Shown here piece by piece: positions 54,561-64,000 of a stretch of 64,000 nucleotides of DNA (position 1 is its first letter; each line of letters opens with the position of its first letter). The position numbers and the translations under genes are program-made. Under the pieces are notes generated by a model. The model was not told where the DNA came from. It searched no databases and saw only the letters and a list, made by a program, of their open reading frames with translations. This DNA comes from Salvia splendens (Eukaryota > Streptophyta > Magnoliopsida > Lamiales > Lamiaceae), in assembly GCF_004379255.2 (NCBI RefSeq), contig NC_056040.1, positions 27,308,852-27,372,851 of the forward strand, given 5' to 3'.

Positions 54561-57373
54561 TCAATCTGTAGTCATCGGTTGACTCATACAGCACCTGAAA
54601 CGAGCTTTTCTCACAGTAGTCATGATCTCAGTCTCGGCAGTCTCGAGCATTCTAACCACCTCCTTGAAGGACGGCCTAACATCAGGATTCCCATCCCAGC
54701 AGAGCATCATGATCTGACTCAGAGCAGGCAGACACTCGTTCGGGATGGTTGGCCGAACACCTTTGTTCACCACAGCAAATGCTGCCTGAACGGCAGTCAT
54801 ATTCTGGAATGGGAGCATCCCTGTGATTAGCTCCCATAGGACAATCCCAAAGCTATATACATCAACTTTCTGGGTATAAGCCCGATGTTGGATCATTTCT
54901 CTGCAATTTCATACCACAAAGTACTAAGTGCAATGCACATACTATCATGGATAAAACAACCATGCTCAGAAATCATACAAAAACTACTCAGCCGTCTCTA
55001 TCCTCAACTCAACAAGTGCATAGTATTCTAAGCATTTATCTCAAGGGCATTAATAGCCTTATACTACTTCCCAACACTAATTTAATGGTGAGGACTCAAA
55101 ACTCACCAGGCCCAACACAAACTAATACGTAGTCTGTATCGGAAAATTGCTGCCAACAAGATACTACTCTATTGATAAGTTCCTGCAATGCATTAATGCT
55201 GTCCCATAAAAATCTAACATCTCCACCAAATTCATGGTGGAGTACTCCCAGCTACGCAGTACTCAGACACCAGAACTTCAATTTCGACTTCTGGTCACCG
55301 ACTTACTAATCACTTCTTGATGCCACTCTCTAGTCTCAATTATTTCTATAGTAATCAAGAATCTGCTTATGCAACTTAAGACCTAAAATGCATACATTTT
55401 CTTTGAAAATAGAACCACTCGTCCTCGTGGCCGGTCCATTACTAACCCATGATTTTTCTCAAACAATTTTGTCCGGGGCCACCACAAATATGTTGGAGAA
55501 CTCCTCCAATGGACTATAAATATGCTTGAAAAATATCTCAGTTAATAATGCAACTTCTATATGGCGCGAGGGCAGTTGTTTCCCAAAAAACTTAATGAAG
55601 TTGTCCTAACGTTGTTGCTACCAGGAGATTTTCATGAAATACACAAGGGAATTTATTGATAGAAAAAAAGAAGTGGGGCGAGGGGGAGTGAATATGACTA
55701 CATCAAAGCATTTCCCAGGCTTTTAATTGGCGTTAGTCAACTCCTTGAGGACATGACGATTCCTATTCCAGTATATTCTCTAAATTATACCTAAAAGATC
55801 CCGGCATAATAAAAAAGACAACTCAACAATTCTTTTTGGTATAAAAAGAGTAATAAAGAATAATAAATATAATATCTCTCGACAGTGGAATAATTACCAA
55901 TTTTACGTCATGGTCAAATAAAAGCAGTCATATATCCCTAGCTTACAATTGCGGAAAACACACGACTCAGAAACCAGCAATAGGACAGTGAAGTGAGAAT
56001 AAAGAATGATTCTAATGCAATTTGTAATGGTGAGAGAAATTGACCATTCCAACACTGGATAAAATAAATGAATTAGGGTATTGATGCCAATAAAGAAACT
56101 TTTTGTGGCTAGGCAAGACGTGGTTAAATAAATGAAACTCATCGAACTACACTATCGCAATGTCTAATGGTTTATTACCTATTAGGGTGCAAAAAGAAAT
56201 AAGAGACTCTATTTCCATAAAATAAAAATATGATTTCCTACCCAAAGGCATACACTTTACACTTGCTAAGATCGTTTCCAAAAAGGATAAGTTAAAAGGA
56301 GTAATTAAATGACCGGGCTGAGAAAATTAGTCGACAGTTCCAAGGGGAGAAGGGAGTGTTACTGCCTGCCCAGGATGCTAATAGGTATGGAAGAAAAAAG
56401 GATGCTGTCATCCTCAAGTGCAAAAGAAAAATATAACAGCTAATAAAGCAAGTCAAAAGAAGAAAGAGAACAATAAAACTTACGGGGCCATCCATCGGTA
56501 TGTGCCTGTTTCTGGTGTCATTCCTTCTGTCTGAACTTCAATACGAGCTACACCAAAATCTGCAATCTTAATAGACTTGTCAGCGGCAATTAGAAGATTG
56601 TCAGATTTCAAGTCCCGGTGGATCAAATTTAATCCATGAACATAAGCCATCCCCCTAGCCACATCTAAGGCCTGCTTGACAGCTAATTTCAAGGGCACTG
56701 CACGATTCTGGCGTTTTGTCAAGAACTGGCGCACTGACCCTCCCTTGGCGTATTCTGTCACAATACACCACACCATGGGCTTTCGACATGCACCAATAAA
56801 GCGAACAATATTTGGGTGTTTAAGCGTAGCCAGCATCATTACTTCTTGTTGAAACTGCTGCTCCATCAAGTGTGCCCTCTCGGCGTCATTCTCTGGCTTC
56901 TCCAAAAGCTTAATTGCAACATCCTCACCATTATACGTGCCTCTGTAGAGCTTCCCAAAAGCACCCTGAGCAAAAGCAAGCCCCATGTTCAGCTTACTCA
57001 GGTCAATCGTCCACTCATCATAATTCCCAAGTCCTTCAGTAGGATACCGAGGATCCATCAGAGCTTGAGCGAGGGCATCATCACTCAGCCCATGAGAAAC
57101 TCTTCCATGATTGACACTGGCAGCAACAGAATAGTCTTTGACATGCCTGAGGCCATTGTGGCCCAAGATACGAGTGTGGGAATCATTTGACCCAACACTG
57201 CTGTTGTCTACCGACATCGCGACAGACCCTCCACCATTGCTCATCTGCAAGCTCCCAAAACTTTCGGTCGACATATTTGATCCCTCATTGAGCTTGTGAT
57301 AAAAATGCATCACATAATTTTCATGATTATTGTTTAGCCCTACAATTCCAGTAAACTTGGGACCTTCCAACAT
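54561..57373 (-). CDS. STY13: Raf-like serine/threonine-tyrosine kinase STY13-type (2 coding exons)
   Basis: Exons 57373-56484 and 54900-54561 join in phase (Pro codon split) across a 1583 bp GT-AG intron to 409 aa. The N-terminal 120 residues are Ser/Asn-rich with [10 protein letters not shown] and [18 protein letters not shown]. The kinase has [11 protein letters not shown], Lys155, HRDLKSDN (252-259), DFG 272-274 and [11 protein letters not shown]; the tail is [11 protein letters not shown]. The catalytic residues are complete. Both ends match STY13 of Arabidopsis as I remember it, a soluble group C Raf-like MAPKKK-type kinase. A non-coding leader exon is likely at about 57960-57735 with a GGTGAGT donor, joined to an acceptor at 57401 (TTGCAG). 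The ATG at 57373 gives the family's MLEG start. Confidence 0.95.
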
Positions 57374-57400
57374 TTTCTTTGTAGTGCTAATCAATCCAGT

Positions 57401-57734
57401 CTGCAATGCATTAGTATTGCAAACCCCAAGCTCCCACACCAAAACCTTAAACACAAAAAAACAATCAATTTACAAATTTGAACATACACTCGATATAATT
57501 TAATCGCCAAAAATATAATCGTACTCATATGAATTAAAACGATCAGACCTAGATTCATTATTTAACCCAATTTACCTTTTTAGTCTATTGAGCAGACTAA
57601 TATTCAGAACTTTCCATGGAAACAGAACCTCCCCGCGAAAAGAAAAATTATTTGCGAAACTTAATAAACCCTAAAATTCGCAAAATTAGACGGTGATCCG
57701 AGGGCGGTATCGAGAAAATCAAAGAGATACTCAC
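57401..57734 (-). other. Probable 5' leader intron of STY13
   Basis: GGG|GTGAGTATC at 57735/57734 and TTGCAG|A at 57401/57400 on the minus strand would remove 334 bp and leave a leader without in-frame interference. Confidence 0.6.
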
Positions 57735-58053
57735 CCCGATCGAGTGCGGAGAGCCTCCACTCTATCACACGCTACAGGTAAACCCGAACGGAGGTCTGTG
57801 CAATTACGGCTCTGCTCCTCGTCGAGCTCACGCCTCTCAACCGTACAACCAATGGAGAGAAGCAACAACGTCGGAGAAGGGCAATTTTAGAGAGAGAAAG
57901 CAGCGGCAGCAGAGTATTGAGAGAGAGGAGATGAAAAATGAAGGGAAGTATGAGGATTGAGCAGAGTCTTCGTCTCCTTTTTCTCTCCCCTTATTTCCAA
58001 TTTTCTTTATTCATTTAATTAAATATTGAACTAGCTTGAATGCTTATTAATTA

Positions 58054-59002
58054 GAGCATCTCCAGTAGCAATCGGCCCGCCATAGCCTAGCCACAAACTC
58101 CTCTTGCCACATCATCAGCACTAAAAACTCCCCATGCTACATCATCAGGACAAGCAACTGGACAAGCAATAGGCTAGCCACAATAAACAAAATTTTAAAA
58201 AAATAAATAATTAACACCCACACAAAATACAGAATTAAATTTACGACATAAATACGGAAAAATTAAATAATAATATTTAATTTTAAAAAGTACATTAATT
58301 AAAAAAAATTTACATAACTAAAAAAAGGTAGATTAAAAAAATTTACATAATTAAAAAAAAAACTAACGTCGTGCAGTCCTCCGCGCCAACAACTCTTCAA
58401 TTAAATCCTTTTGGAGTCGAATATGAGCATCCACTTGGCGCATGTCGGCACGTGCTTGGAGGCGGCCGACTTCATCGTGAGGTACTCCGCTTCGTACGTT
58501 GGGGGCGGTCACGCCGTGGCTTGGACCGGCTTCATTATCGTCGTTGGCCCAACTAGTCAGTTATACACCTTCATCTTCGACAATCATGTTGTGCAAGATA
58601 ATACAGGCGTACATTATATCAGCAATGCAGTCAACATGCCACAAACGCATTGGACCCCTAATTGCCGCTCATCGAGACTGGAGCACACCAAATGCGCGTT
58701 CCACGTCCTTGCACGCCGACTCCTGCCGTTCCGCAAAGTAGGCATTCCTCTCATCTGACGTGCAAATCGCGTATTTATAGTGTTTCAAAAATTAAATAAA
58801 TAAATAAAAAATAGGCTGGCCGATCGCTCGCCGATCGGGAGCCTGCAATGGCGGCCAGCCGACCGGCGAGCGGATCGGCCAACGCCTGAAAATCGGCGTG
58901 CGCTCGCCGAATTGCCGCTCTGCGCCTGCAATGGTTCGGCGAGCGAACCGGCCAGGGCCGGGAATCGGCTAGCCGGTCCGCTCACCGCCATTGTGGATGC
59001 TC
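58054..59002 (-). mobile_element. PIF/Harbinger-type element D, 949 bp
   Basis: GAGCATCTCCAGTAG and CCATTGTGGATGCTC termini, flanked by TTA and TGA (one mismatch from a 3 bp duplication). GC-rich clusters of CGGCGAGCG/CGATCGG lie near the right end. It carries the end of a transposase gene. Confidence 0.82.
58363..58760 (-). pseudogene. PIF/Harbinger transposase (DDE_Tnp_4) C-terminal end
   Basis: The minus strand reads NAYFAERQESACKDVERAFGV, including the E of the DDE triad in the KDVERAFG motif, then RGPMRLWHVDCIADIMYACI and LHNMIVEDEG. A TGA replaces the Trp after LQSR and a TAA follows VEDEGV; the tail continues to a stop at 58363-58365. The N-terminal two thirds are absent, so it is a deletion derivative. 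Confidence 0.85.
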
Positions 59003-59569
59003 TGATCTACGCGCTTACCGCTGCCGCGTGGCGACTGCACATCATAATACATTAATGCTATGCTAGTTGCACTTGCACACACGCGCCGGTCACGTGTGGC
59101 CCCGCGGCGGAACCTCAGTGCGACGCCTTGGATCCTCTTTGTTAAACAAGGAAGCAAATATCATCAAATAGAAAAGAAGATTGAGGAGGATAATTTTCCT
59201 TCGGCTATGTTAGGAGAAGAAGTATGTAACATTGATTCTAACACAATCAATGAAAATGAAATACAATATTAGTCTCGGGTATGAAGGGCAAGTTCGGATT
59301 CCTTTTTCAAGTCTATGATCATGAAACACGAATAAGAAGCGCACATTTATGGGAATCCAAACATTGGAGTGAACTCCAAAATTTGTGACTGAATATTGAA
59401 ATCCGAAAGGAATAACTACCTAGAGGAAGGAGAGAGAAACGAGGAAGCGGTACCAGTTCCTCGGCGGCCTAGACAACCGATTTGACAAACTCAGACGAGA
59501 GCTTTTAAAGGAGACACCAGAGCCATCCGCGGAGGAAGAAGCATTTGGCATACTCAAGTTGTTGGAGTT
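59003..59569. other. Intergenic DNA, unrecognised short ORF
   Basis: A 70-codon frame at 59060-59272 has no recognisable domain. Stretches near 59400-59560 (GAGGAAGCGGTACCAG, GAGACACCAGAGCCATCC) may be the end of a retroelement interior. Nothing firm. Confidence 0.3.
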
Positions 59570-60601
59570 TGTATGCTCAAAATTGCTTCAAAGTGTACAT
59601 GTATGATCCTTGTACAGTTACTTATACATGTATGCGAGAAACTCAGTACTCACTTCAAACCCTTATTTTGAGATTAAATACATTGATATCATTGTTTAAG
59701 TTAAGGATATTGATGCGTTAAATAAATGAGTCTAAAGCTTCTACATTGCAAGTCTAAGTAGTGAATCTTATGGGTTCAAAGTAGGGCACTTGACCTTGCA
59801 TGAAGAAAAATATTTCACGACCTAGATAGACTTTCAAAGGTTGCAGTGTTTGTCCAATAAGCTCTTTCCTCTCTAGGAAAGGCTAACAACACTGTGTGGT
59901 ATACCACTAAACGGATCTGATAATGAGAGGATATTTTTTACTGCTATATACTGAAAGATACGATTTCGGAAGTTTAATATTTCTTATTCTTTGTACATAA
60001 CATTGTATATATATGTTCATTTGACTATACACCACTTTGACTTATCAATATGCAAGTGTTTTTAGTAGCCCAATGCATAGTATCTTAGGTGGCTATAATT
60101 AAATGGCTAGAATATATAAATAATATTATTACACTGAATTCGCATGCCAAAGGTAATATGATTATATTCCCAAGAGGGGTTTGGGAAAGGATTTTATTAT
60201 TCAATAAAACTGGCCAGTTAGAATTTATTTCATGAATAATAAATAAAGTTCTAAATAAGAAAACTCATTGTAAAAGATATTAATTTAATTCCAAGTCTCA
60301 TAACTGACCAAATAATTAAATTAATAGATGATAAAAATCTTGAATACGGAAATATTATAAATCAAATTGGAACTCAAGTGTTCGTAATTTGGAATTAAAT
60401 ATTATAAATCAAATTGGAACTCAAGTGTTCGGAATTTGGAATTTGGAATTTGGAATTTGGATGGGAGATCTATATTATTTTCTAGTGGTACAAAATAATA
60501 TTCAATTGAATATATATTAAGTCATGGCTAATTTATTTAATTAGTAAATGTTCAATGGGCTAGCCCAACCAATTCATTCATGGATCCCTAATGATCCCTA
60601 A

Positions 60602-60877
60602 TGATGCAGTTATAGTATATTTAATGTTTTATTTATTTTCTAGTAGAAGGAAAAATATTAGGAGTAATTGTTTTCCTTGTACCAAATTAGGTTTCCATTT
60701 TTTACTTATTTTCCTTCTAGTTTTATTTTTCATAGGTTTAGGATTTTCCTTTTCCTATAAAGGTCTCATTGTTGAACTAAAAAGACAGACTTTGAATATT
60801 AATTTTAACATTGAGTTTTATACTCTAGAGTTCTTCTTTATCTACCAATTCAGTCGTTCTCATACGTTTCTGCATCA
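60602..60877 (+). repeat. 5' LTR of the gag-only element
   Basis: Shares GGAGTAATTGTTTTCCTT, CTATAAAGG/CTATATAAA TATA region and GTTTTATACTCTAGAG with the 3' LTR; has a longer start (about 45 bp extra) and lacks two short inserts. Confidence 0.85.
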
Positions 60878-60905
60878 TTTAGTATCATTATCCAGGTTGA
60901 TTATC

Positions 60906-61874
60906 ATGGCTGAGTGCATGGCGGCAGACGTGGCGATGCTCGTGGCGGTGGCCGGGGTTGGGGCCTTGGAGATCTCCTAAATGAAGATGCTGCACGACAT
61001 CGAGAACGATGATCTCAGACAACAGGTTCGAGACCTCCAGCACAACATCGAGAACGGTGATCTGCGACAACAGGTTCGAGACCTACAGCGGCAATTGGCG
61101 CGACTGGATGAGCGTCGGGGGAAATCCAACCCGATGAGGTCTAATGCGTCGGAGCGACGTTCGATGGACAGTCTATTATTCAGTGACATCTTCACATCAT
61201 CTGATGCGGATGAACCGTCAAAGAGTAGCAATAGCAATATATTTTCGATGTCGGTGTATGATACGCCTGTGTACGACGAGGATATATTCTATGAGCTCCC
61301 CGAACAACCGAACAATAGTAACATCAATATATTGTCGATGTCGGTTTATGATAAGCCCGTGTACGATGAGGATATATTGTCAATGCCGGTGTATGATAAG
61401 CCTGTATACGACGAGGATATCTTGTCGATGCCAGTGTATGATAAGCCCGTATGCGACGAGGATATATTCAATGAGCTCCCTGGAGTGACGAGTGAATCCC
61501 CGTCTCCTTCCGTGAAATTTGACGACACTGACGAAGACGAGGGCATGGACGTCGATGACGACGAGGAGATATTCAATAATGTAGCAGTTGATGAAGATAA
61601 TACCCAGGATTCAGCAAACGATGAACAACAGTTGGGACGGGTGAAGGAATGGATTGGTTCTTATCACCTTGAAACAGTGGACCTCACGGATGATGTCCTC
61701 TCAAATTCCCCTGACATTTTAGTGGTCTTGATTGAAGATATTATGGACAAGCTCGTGAAGGAAACTTTTGTAACTAAAGTTGCAGAAGTTAGTTGTGTCA
61801 TTACAACAAAAAAGAATTTCAACTATGAGTTTGATGCTGTCAAATATGAAGTCGATGTGCAAGTGAGCTATTAA
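60906..61874 (+). pseudogene. Gag-like protein with YDKPVYDEDI repeats
   Basis: The ATG at 60906 (MAECMAADVAMLVAV) runs in frame to a TAA at 60978, then reopens at 60981 for 297 codons. It has a short duplicated coiled coil (two IEN-DLRQQVRDLQ units), then four to five copies of VYDKPVYDEDI/LSM (about residues 90-170), an acidic stretch (FDDTDEDEGMDVDDDEE) and a C-terminal part that resembles no domain I know. The coiled coil followed by acidic spacer is typical of plant gypsy gag N-termini; assignment as gag is inference from position between LTR and polypurine region. Confidence 0.65.
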
Positions 61875-61955
61875 AGAATTTGGTTTTGCGGGGCAAGAGT
61901 TTGATGGGTATCCGAAAAGGATGATGCACGATATCCATAACTGGAATTGGTTTTT

Positions 61956-62216
61956 TGATGATGATATTAGGAGTAATTGTTTTCCTTCTACCAAATTAGG
62001 TTTTCTTTTTTTACTTATTTTCCTTTTAGTTATTTTACTTCTAGTTTTATTTTCCATAAGTTTAAGATTTTCCTTTGCCTATATAAATGCCTCATTATTG
62101 AACTATAAAGACAGATTTTGAATATTAATTTTAACATTGAGTTTTATACTCTAGAGTTCTCATTTAGTTGAGTTCTTTATCTACCAGTTTAGTCATTCTC
62201 ATACGTTTCTGCATCA
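61956..62216 (+). repeat. 3' LTR of the gag-only element
   Basis: TGATGATGATATTAGGAG to ...GTTTCTGCATCA. Confidence 0.85.
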
Positions 62217-62945
62217 CCTAACCTAGTCGAAAGAATTCTTTATAAATAGAGATGAAGAGAAGACAAGATGATATGAATTTTGCGCTCTACCCTCCTTCTC
62301 TAACCCTAAATTTGTCACCCCCTAGTGTGGAAGAAAGAAGATTTTTTTCTAGCTCTCCTCATGCAGATATAGATCTAATTCTTCATGTTTTTTTTTGTAA
62401 TAAAATTAGGGTTCTTGTCTTCGTAGCTTCATCTAGATCTATCAAGGTTGTCTAAGATTTGCCCACGCAATGAACAAATAATGTTCCAAACCTGACAACT
62501 ATTTGGAAAAGATCTTAAATTTATTTCATAGTCTAGCATACAAAAGAATTAATTTAACGGATATTGACATCTTAAACACGAAAATGTTATATAAATTAAA
62601 ATGGAACCCAGATTACTCGTAATTTTAGGATCGGATGAGAAGTCAATTATTATTTTCTATAGCAGTACAAAATAATATTCGATTTGATATATATTAAATT
62701 ATGAGTTGATTACATTAATTAGTAATTATCCAATAGGTTGGCCCAATCTAATTCATCCATGGATTCCTAACCTAGTCCATACATACATGGCTCTATAAAT
62801 AGAGATACAAGTGAAGACAAAACGCAAACCCTAGTCTCCTTACCTCAAAATCAACACCTCTTACGGTCAGAAGAGAGAAGAATTTTTCTAGCTCTCATTG
62901 TGCAGATCTACATTTAATTCTTCCAGTTCTTTGAATTACTAGGGC

Positions 62946-64000
62946 CATGCAAATGGCTAATCATGAGCAAGGGAATAAGTTAGAAGATCTAAGGTTAAGT
63001 CAAGACTCTACACGTGGAGAAGTGGCAAGCCACATCGATCATTTGGAGCATCCAGCGATACAATCACACACATTTAATTTACGTAATTTATGTGAATTTA
63101 AGGTGTTTATCATAGATCTGTGTGTTACACAAAAACGGATGTATTCAATTAATCACCTAAATAGATTTGCTTTGGGATCTGTTTAATTAACGCATATTTC
63201 TGCTGTGCAATCCCAATACTATACATACAAAAACTTCTCAACTAAGCCTCTCACGTACATCACTTTAAATTTATCGGCAAAAAGGATAGTGACAACTGCC
63301 CAACAAATGAGATATCTCGCTACTTCACTTATTTACACATCAACTAAAACAACTCCATTGACTTTCTTGCTCAATCTTGGATCTTGTATTTTCCTTTATT
63401 TACGATTGAACTTGGTTTGCGTCAATCTTTGATAAAGTTTAAAATTGATAGTTTGAGCTAGAAACCCAAAATCTAAAATGGGAGAAGAGGTACGAGGAAG
63501 TTGGAGTCGAGGTAGGCGGCGTGGACATGTAGCGTCCTGACGAGGTCACTATTAGCTCGGGGCGGTGCATGGTGGTTGATGATGAAGAGTAGAAAATGGC
63601 GAGAGAGAAAGAGGGGATGAGGAGATAAAGATGACTATTATTCCCAAATATTATTTCCCTTCTACAAAATGCTTTTTCCTTTCCCTGAGCTAACACATTT
63701 TGTACATACTCCCCTCATTCCACTTTATCATCACATATCAAATTAAAAAGCATACATGTATTATAAGACAGGTATATGTTGTAGGATCTATTATGTATAC
63801 TTTGATTTGTTATAAACCATATATGACATGCATTTAGCGTGATAAATAGATTCAATAAAAATTCTTGAGAGAATATTGAAAAACTATCGAATCTATTCTT
63901 ACGTACATACCTTAAGAGTAACTAAAGGATAATTCATAGTGTATGGTGTGCATCGATAATTATCAGTTACTACTAGGTATACTGATATTAGTTTCCAAAC
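62946..64000. other. Intergenic DNA, no supported gene
   Basis: Short frames at 62947-63186 and 63439-63696 (minus) show no recognisable domain. A lone Stowaway end (CTCCCCTCATTCCACTTTATC) is at about 63710. The remainder is AT-rich. Confidence 0.4.

Larger units (their letters stand above)
60602..62216 (+). mobile_element. Gag-only non-autonomous LTR retrotransposon, 1615 bp
   Basis: LTRs 60602-60877 and 61956-62216 are direct repeats ending TCTGCATCA, and CCTAA is duplicated on both sides (60597-60601, 62217-62221). A worn primer site (TAGTATCATTATCCAGG, compare TGGTATCAGAGCCAGG) follows the 5' LTR. Only a gag-like frame is inside; protease, RT and integrase are absent. Confidence 0.87.
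59570..62945 (+). repeat. Two diverged copies of an LTR-like unit, first one split by a nested retroelement
   Basis: Copy 1 (59570-60601 plus 62222-62455) begins TGTTGGAGTTTGTATGC. Copy 2 (about 62500-62945) repeats its second half: TACAAAATAATATTC, AATTAGTAA, CCCAA..AATTCAT, a TATA box in CTCTATAAATAGAGAT, AACCCTA and TTTTTCTAGCTCTC. A TATA box followed by a leader suggests an old copia-like LTR, but TG...CA ends and a coding interior were not found. Confidence 0.4.

Noticed and set aside
60591..60980. 129-codon frame beginning inside the 5' LTR of the gag-only element
   Set aside because: Read-through of LTR sequence into the gag-like start; the ATG at 60906 is the likely start.
62947..63186. 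79-codon ORF near the right end
   Set aside because: No recognisable domain, no splice context; not enough to call a gene.

Overview
This is a eudicot plant nuclear segment. It has spliced plant kinase genes with GT-AG introns, AT-rich spacers, and a dense load of Stowaway, hAT, Harbinger and Mutator-type DNA transposons plus Athila-like, copia and TRIM retroelements. The density of CTCCCTCCGTCC Stowaway elements would fit an asterid such as a member of Lamiales, but that is a guess.

Host genes: I support three complete ones, all on the minus strand. They are an LRR receptor-like (pseudo)kinase of the pollen-receptor-kinase type (5204-7128), a six-exon RLCK-VII/PBL17-like cytoplasmic kinase (32988-35384) and a Raf-like kinase matching STY13 (54561-57373). 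Two broken host fragments are also present: a universal-stress-protein domain (1346-1702) and a kinase C-terminal tail (41449-41931).

Layout: 1-1.2 kb is the 3' end of a copia element. 2.2-11 kb holds two Harbinger elements carrying only ORF1, flanking the receptor kinase, plus a long-TIR Mutator-like element nested in a Stowaway. 12-24.1 kb is one 12 kb Athila-like Ty3/gypsy element, multiply mutated and itself holding a 908 bp TIR element. 25.6-31 kb is a degraded MULE whose transposase and a GRF zinc-finger ORF are convergent, recalling maize MuDR. 32-53 kb is the RLCK gene and many nested miniature elements, including a complete TRIM, a second Mutator-like element, a third Harbinger element and hAT elements with 8 bp target duplications. 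54.5-57.9 kb is STY13, with a Harbinger remnant about 100 bp beyond its 5' leader. 59.5-63 kb holds a gag-only non-autonomous LTR element nested in an older repeated unit.

How it fits together: no operon-like or pathway cluster links the host genes; they are kinases separated by transposons. Much of the spacer DNA can be assigned by termini and target-site duplications, and nested insertions give a relative order of events. No sequence strongly suggests a new enzymatic system. The most unusual signals are the MULE plus GRF architecture, tRNA-like Pol III modules inside two unrelated hAT elements, a hAT element built of GGTATACCG palindromes, tandem hairpins in the Athila 3' region, and a YDKPVYDEDI repeat in the non-autonomous gag.
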